A DNA stretch of 64,000 nt, from the NCBI RefSeq assembly GCF_040939305.1, contig NZ_CP162511.1, positions 2,914,001 to 2,978,000 on the forward strand, written 5' to 3'. Origin of the DNA: Herbiconiux sp. A18JL235. Its GTDB lineage: Bacteria > Actinomycetota > Actinomycetes > Actinomycetales > Microbacteriaceae. Position numbers and translations under genes: made by a program. This document shows, piece by piece, positions 60,303 to 64,000 of this stretch (position 1 is the first letter of the stretch; the number at the start of each line of letters is the position of its first letter). The notes under the pieces are model-generated. The model made no database searches and was not told the DNA's origin. It saw only the letters and a program-made list of their open reading frames with translations.

Positions 60303-60308
60303 ATCCTA
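60303..60308 (-). promoter_or_regulatory. -10 hexamer TAGGAT for metG
   Basis: TAGGAT, seven bases (GGTGAGC), ATG at 60295. The gap could also give weak ribosome binding. Confidence 0.45.
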
Positions 60309-60388
60309 AAGGTCGGGCCGGGTGGGCCCGGCTTGTGTGACGGGCGGGCCAGCCCGGGCGCGCGGCGGGCCCGGGCTCGCCCGCGCGC

Positions 60389-61336
60389 TCACTCCATGCG
60401 CAGCACGACCTTGCCCACCACGTGCCGCTCGGCGAGGTGGTCGTAGGCCTCGGCAACCCGCTCGAGCGGATAGATGGTGTCGACGGGCACCGTGAGGGCG
60501 CCCTCGACGATCAGTGCGGCGAGCTCGGCGAGCGTGCGGGCACCGCCGCCTGCGGCATTGCCGTCTGCCTTCACCCCGTGGGTTCGGGCGGCGTCGAAAT
60601 CGGCGATCGTGTCGATGCGCTCGGGCGCGACGCCGAGTTCCAGGGCGAGCTCGACGTTGCCGGCGCCCACCGTGTCGATGAAGGCGTCGACGCCCCCGGC
60701 CTCGCCGCCGCCCGGCAGCGCGGCGACCGCATCACGGATGCGCACGGCCACGCCGTCTCCGTACTCCACTGGCACGATCCCCCACGACCGCAGCACGTCG
60801 GCGTCATCGGCGCGGGCGGTGCCGATCACCGTCGCCCCGGCGTGCTTGGCGAGCTGCACGGCGAACGCGCCGACGCCTCCGGTCGCCCCTGCCACCACGA
60901 CCACGTCGCCCGGCTCGACCTCGACCGCGCGCACCGCGGCGACCGCGGTGGTGCCGGCGACGTACAGTGTCGCCGCCTCCTCCCAGGTGACGGCGTCGGG
61001 CTTCGGCACGATGTTCTCGACCGGTACCACCACGTCGGTGGCGTGCGCCGACCTGGTGTCGCTGAAGCCGATCCCCTCGTCGCCGAGACTCACTCCCGTC
61101 ACCCCGTCGCCCAGGCGCTCGACGCGCCCGGCGAAGTCGCTGCCCTCACCGGAGGGGAAGGTGGTGGGGAACATCTCGTGCAGCTCCCCCGACCGGATCT
61201 TCGCCTCCCCCGGGTTCACCGACGACGCCACGACCGACACCCGCACCTCACCCGGCCCGGGCTCGGGTCGTTCGACCTCGACGACCTTCAGCACCTCGCT
61301 GCCGCCGTACTCCTCGAACCGCACTGCCTTCGTCAT
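60389..61336 (-). CDS. NADP-dependent zinc-free quinone oxidoreductase-like protein
   Basis: A 315-residue medium-chain dehydrogenase/reductase of the zinc-free quinone reductase group. The N-terminal GroES-like part spans 1-120 (VVASSVNPGEAKIRSG; FPSGEGSDFAGRV), and the Rossmann part has VVVAGATGGVGAFAVQLAKHAGATVIGTA. The C-terminal VDTIYPLERVAEAYDHL and GKVVLRME are typical. It probably reduces quinones or enones with NADPH. GGAGG lies upstream of the ATG, and it is divergent from the IclR gene. Confidence 0.9.
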   Translation of the reverse strand: MTKAVRFEEYGGSEVLKVVEVERPEPGPGEVRVSVVASSVNPGEAKIRSGELHEMFPTTFPSGEGSDFAGRVERLGDGVTGVSLGDEGIGFSDTRSAHATDVVVPVENIVPKPDAVTWEEAATLYVAGTTAVAAVRAVEVEPGDVVVVAGATGGVGAFAVQLAKHAGATVIGTARADDADVLRSWGIVPVEYGDGVAVRIRDAVAALPGGGEAGGVDAFIDTVGAGNVELALELGVAPERIDTIADFDAARTHGVKADGNAAGGGARTLAELAALIVEGALTVPVDTIYPLERVAEAYDHLAERHVVGKVVLRME

Positions 61337-61513
61337 CGCGACCTCCCGCATCCGTTACCCCTCAAGCCAACCACCGTCGGGCCCGCTGCGCCGCTCGCCG
61401 ACATCGACGTCCGACCGGATCACTCGCTCGCCCGAGCTCCGGAATCCGGTTCCGATAGTCTGAAGGGAGCGAGCGGCGGCGGCGTCGTGAGCATCGACCG
61501 AACGGAGCCGCAG

Positions 61514-62299
61514 ATGAGCGTCGAGCCACCCGCGAGCGACAGCCCCGAGCGCCTGGTCGGTGCCGACCGGGTGCTGGCCGTGCTGCTCGAGCTCGCCGAG
61601 CATCCGACCGCCGTGTCGCTCGACGAGCTCGCGCAGCGGCTCGCCAGCCCGAAGCCCACCATCCACCGCGCGCTGACCGCGCTCCGTCGCGCGGGGCTCG
61701 CCGACCAGAGCGAGCGCGGTCGCTACGTGCTGGGCGACGAGTTCATCAGACTCGCGCTGCGGCACCACGAGGCGCGGCCCGACACGGTGCGCATCGCGCC
61801 CGTGCTCCGCGCCCTCACAGAGCGCTTCGGCGAGACCGCCCACTACGCGGTGCTCGACGGCACCGACGTGGTGTACCGCGCGAAGGAAGACCCCGACGGC
61901 GGAGCCGTGCGGCTCACTTCGATGGTGGGCGGGCGGAACCCGGCCTACCGCACGGCCGTCGGCAAGCTGCTGCTCGCGCAGACCGTCGGCTCGGAGTCCG
62001 ACCTCCGACGGATGCTCGGAGCCGGCCCCTCGACGCCCCTCCCGGCCCGCACACCCCAGACCATCACGACCGTGCCGGCCCTCTGGGCCGAGCTGCAGAA
62101 GACCAGGGCGCGCGGCTTCGCCGTCGACGACCAGGAGAACGAGCCGGGGGTGAACTGCGTGGCGGTGCCCGTGCATCCGGCCGGCGAGAGCCGGGTCGCC
62201 GGGGCGGTGAGCGTGAGCGCGCTCGCCTTCAGGCTGCCGCTCGGCGAGCTCGTCGAGCGGGTGCCCGAGATCGTGGAGATCGTGGGCGCGGCGCGCTGA
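61514..62299 (+). CDS. IclR family transcriptional regulator
   Basis: A 261-residue IclR protein. The winged helix is at about 15-75 (RVLAVLLELAEHPTAVSLDELAQRLASPKPTIHRALTALRRAGL), and the C-terminal effector domain spans about 90-255 (GETAHYAVLDGTDVVY, GRNPAYRTAVGKLLLA, RARGFAVDDQENEPGVNCVAVPV). It probably controls the convergent sugar-acid genes on its right or the divergent reductase. The ATG has GGAG six bases upstream; an in-frame GTG at 61487 is possible. GATAGT at 61454-61459 is a -10 candidate. Confidence 0.9.
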   Translation: MSVEPPASDSPERLVGADRVLAVLLELAEHPTAVSLDELAQRLASPKPTIHRALTALRRAGLADQSERGRYVLGDEFIRLALRHHEARPDTVRIAPVLRALTERFGETAHYAVLDGTDVVYRAKEDPDGGAVRLTSMVGGRNPAYRTAVGKLLLAQTVGSESDLRRMLGAGPSTPLPARTPQTITTVPALWAELQKTRARGFAVDDQENEPGVNCVAVPVHPAGESRVAGAVSVSALAFRLPLGELVERVPEIVEIVGAAR

Positions 62300-62400
62300 G
62301 TGCCGCGACCGCGGGCCGCGGCGCGCGGTGCGGGGCACAGGGCGTGCCCGCTCCCCGCCGCCCCCGGCGCCCGCCGCCCGCGGCCGCCGCCCGCCGCGAC

Positions 62401-63075
62401 TCAGTAGGTCGCGCGCCCGCCGCTGATGTCGTAGACGGCGCCGGTCGAGAAGCTCACGCCGTCGGAGCTCAGCCAGGCGACCAGCTCGGCGACCTCCTCC
62501 GGACGGCCCACCCGCTTCATGGGGATGAGGCTGGTGATGTGCGCGAGCACCTCGGGCGCCGTCGTGTCGTTCATCGGCGTGGCGATCACGGCCGGGGCGA
62601 TGGCGTTCACGATCACGCCCGTGGTCGCGAGTTCCTTGCCCGACGACTTGGTGAGCGCGATGACCGCGGCCTTCGAGGCCGAGTAGATGGACAAATTCGG
62701 GTTGCCGTCCTTGCCGGCCATGCTCGCGAAGTTCACCACGCGCCCCCAGCCGCGCTCCACCATGCCGGGCACGACCGCGCGCATCATCCCCGCCACCCCC
62801 ACGACGTTGACGGCGAGCACCGAGTGCCACTGCTCGGGCGTGGTGTCGAGCAGCGGGGCGTTCGGCCCCACGATGCCTGCGGAGTTGATGAGGATGTCGA
62901 CGGGGCCCGCATCGGCGACCGCCCGTTCGATCGAGGCGGGGTCGGAGACGTCGAGGTGCACGTCGGCACCCGGGGCGATGTCGCCCGTCACGACCTCGAT
63001 GCCGTCGGCGCGCAACCGCGTCGCCGAGGCCGCGCCGAGGCCGCTCATACCTCCGGTGACCAGTGCTCTTCTCAT
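62401..63075 (-). CDS. Short-chain dehydrogenase/reductase
   Basis: A 224-residue classical SDR. The cofactor loop is TGGMSGLGAA and an Asp at strand 2 (TGDIAPG) favours NAD+. NSAG, the catalytic Ser in NFASMAG and Tyr-x3-Lys (YSASK) are all present. Next to an FAA-hydrolase and a dehydrogenase it may oxidise a keto-deoxy sugar acid (for example 2-keto-3-deoxy-fuconate or -rhamnonate) to the diketo acid that the hydrolase splits; this is inference. The ATG overlaps the stop of the truncated dehydrogenase (ATGA). Confidence 0.88.
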   Translation of the reverse strand: MRRALVTGGMSGLGAASATRLRADGIEVVTGDIAPGADVHLDVSDPASIERAVADAGPVDILINSAGIVGPNAPLLDTTPEQWHSVLAVNVVGVAGMMRAVVPGMVERGWGRVVNFASMAGKDGNPNLSIYSASKAAVIALTKSSGKELATTGVIVNAIAPAVIATPMNDTTAPEVLAHITSLIPMKRVGRPEEVAELVAWLSSDGVSFSTGAVYDISGGRATY

Positions 63076-63653
63076 CGGCGGAGTGCTCCTTCTGCGGTGG
63101 TGATGGTGTGAGGGGCGGCGGGTGCGCCCGGGGCGGCGGCGTCCGCGGCGATGGTGCCGTCGAGCCCCGGCGAGCCACCGAGGACGCCGACGGCTGAGAC
63201 GTCGACGAGCGCGCCCGCCGCGTCGTCGACGGCGTCGGGAAGGCGGTGGAGGGCGGTGGCGGGCACGGCGACCTGGTCGGCGAGGGCGCCCGGTCGGCCG
63301 CCGCGCACGCCCAGCTCGGTGCGCGAGGCGCACACCCGCTGGTAGCCGCTCCGGCAGCGACGGCAGGTGCCGCAGCCGAGCATGGTGTCGCCGGTCACGC
63401 GCGCGCCGAGCCACGAAGGGTCGACGCCGTCGCCGATGTCGGTCACCGTGCCCATCCACTCGTGGCCGATGCGGATGGGGTAGCTCGCGTTGCCGTCGTG
63501 CAGGTACTGCATCTCGCCGGTGAAGAACTCGACGTCGGTGCCGCAGATGCCCGCGCGGGCCACGTCGACGACGACCTCGCCGGGAACGGCGACGGGAGGG
63601 GCGACCTCCTGCACCTCGGCCCGACCGGGGCCGGTGATGACGAGGGCCCTCAT
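63072..63653 (-). CDS. Zinc alcohol dehydrogenase, N-terminal domain only (truncated)
   Basis: A 193-residue remnant of a medium-chain zinc dehydrogenase (usual length about 340). The catalytic-zinc residues (ICGTD, GHEW) and the structural zinc cluster (CGTC-R-RC-x6-VC) are intact, but after ALVDVSAVGVLGG the chain ends in an Ala/Gly/Pro-rich tail and lacks the Rossmann nucleotide-binding domain. No second frame supplies it, because the SDR follows immediately with an ATGA overlap. It is probably catalytically dead, although its reading frame and coupling to both neighbours are clean. Confidence 0.85.
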   Translation of the reverse strand: MRALVITGPGRAEVQEVAPPVAVPGEVVVDVARAGICGTDVEFFTGEMQYLHDGNASYPIRIGHEWMGTVTDIGDGVDPSWLGARVTGDTMLGCGTCRRCRSGYQRVCASRTELGVRGGRPGALADQVAVPATALHRLPDAVDDAAGALVDVSAVGVLGGSPGLDGTIAADAAAPGAPAAPHTITTAEGALRR

Positions 63654-64000
63654 CGCGCACCGACCACCGTCTGGCGCTGGGTGCCGAGCCCGGCGATGCC
63701 GAGCTCCATCACGTCGCCCTCCTGCAGCCACACGGGAGGGGTCAGCCCCATCCCGACGCCGGGGGGCGTTCCGGTGTTGATGAGGTCGCCCGGCTCGAGC
63801 ACGAGGAACTGACTCACGTAGTGCACGATCGTGAGCGGGTCGAAGATCATGGTCGAGCTCGACCCGTCCTGCCGGCGCACGCCGTTCACGTCGAGCCACA
63901 TCGCGAGGTCCAGCACGTCGTCGATCTCGTCGGGGGTGACGAGCCACGGCCCGGCCGGGTTGAAGGTCTCGGCCGACTTGCCCTTCAGCCACTGGCCGCC
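63650..64000 (-). CDS. Fumarylacetoacetate hydrolase family protein, N-terminus beyond window edge
   Basis: The last 117 codons of an FAH-family hydrolase, whose members cleave carbon-carbon bonds in 2,4-diketo acids. KSAETFNPAGPWLVTPDEI, the substrate loop NGVRRQDGSSSTMIFDPLTIVHYVSQFLVLEPGDLINTGTPPGVGMG and the C-terminal GDVMELGIAGLG are typical. With the SDR and dehydrogenase genes downstream it suggests a non-phosphorylated deoxy-sugar acid pathway (KDF/KDR type). Its stop overlaps the next ATG (ATGA). Confidence 0.92.
   Translation of the reverse strand, partial: GGQWLKGKSAETFNPAGPWLVTPDEIDDVLDLAMWLDVNGVRRQDGSSSTMIFDPLTIVHYVSQFLVLEPGDLINTGTPPGVGMGLTPPVWLQEGDVMELGIAGLGTQRQTVVGAR

Overview
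The window is a very GC-rich, gene-dense chromosomal segment of an actinobacterium, most likely a member of the Microbacteriaceae. The evidence is the composition, the gene order and the proteins themselves. Three conserved blocks keep their usual actinobacterial order: rpsB-tsf-pyrH-frr-cdsA, ffh/rpsP-KH-rimM-trmD/rplS-lepB-rnhB-DUF2469-yraN-comM-dprA-xerC, and metG-tatD-rsmA-ispE/ABC-F/tRNA-Gln/glmU-prs. The family assignment is inference. I see no insertion sequence, prophage or CRISPR array, and no gene-free stretch longer than 300 bases.

Layout. 1-5470 holds an envelope protein of unknown function (cut by the left edge), an AI-2E family exporter, a hydrolase/zinc-ribbon pair and a CPA1 cation/proton antiporter. 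5533-6901 carries two tandem secreted lytic-transglycosylase-like paralogues. 6924-12572 is a dipeptide/oligopeptide ABC transporter (dppA, dppB, dppC, fused dppDF). 12768-17683 is the translation and phospholipid block ending in a DivIVA-like protein. 17877-20066 has a sugar-porter MFS protein divergent from a small degenerate M23 protein. 20083-35665 is the xerC-to-ffh housekeeping superblock; map and a GCS2-type ligase sit on the opposite strand within it. 35729-37593 is a MarR-controlled MFS exporter. 38613-44067 is a LacI-regulated L-arabinose operon ([12 protein letters not shown]). 44166-52612 holds a small membrane peptide, ftsY, a mycoredoxin, prs, glmU, tRNA-Gln, a MarR regulator, an ABC-F ATPase and a spermidine-synthase-like protein. 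52785-60295 holds apt, ispE, a hydrolase/FAD-oxidoreductase pair, rsmA, tatD and metG. 60389-64000 has a quinone-reductase-like protein, an IclR regulator and part of a sugar-acid catabolic operon (FAA hydrolase, truncated alcohol dehydrogenase, SDR).

How the genes work together. Most blocks are tightly packed, with ATGA, GTGA or TGATG stop/start overlaps that imply translational coupling. Convergent gene ends are usually separated by long perfect inverted repeats that should act as bidirectional terminators. Seventeen genes have a TANNNT-like -10 hexamer exactly 6 or 7 bases before the start codon. This indicates that leaderless transcription is common in this genome.

Unexpected structure beyond routine annotation: (i) in-frame Gly/Ala-rich repeat expansions inside three unrelated proteins (DprA, a LacI regulator, an FAD oxidoreductase), plus a dipeptide repeat tail on RsmA; (ii) a dispersed hairpin repeat found behind rimM and behind rsmA; (iii) a probable AUU start codon for rimM; (iv) a tandem TTAGC/GCTAA operator over the marR promoter and a perfect 18-bp palindrome in the araB leader; (v) an alcohol dehydrogenase that has lost its nucleotide-binding domain yet stays translationally coupled to its neighbour.
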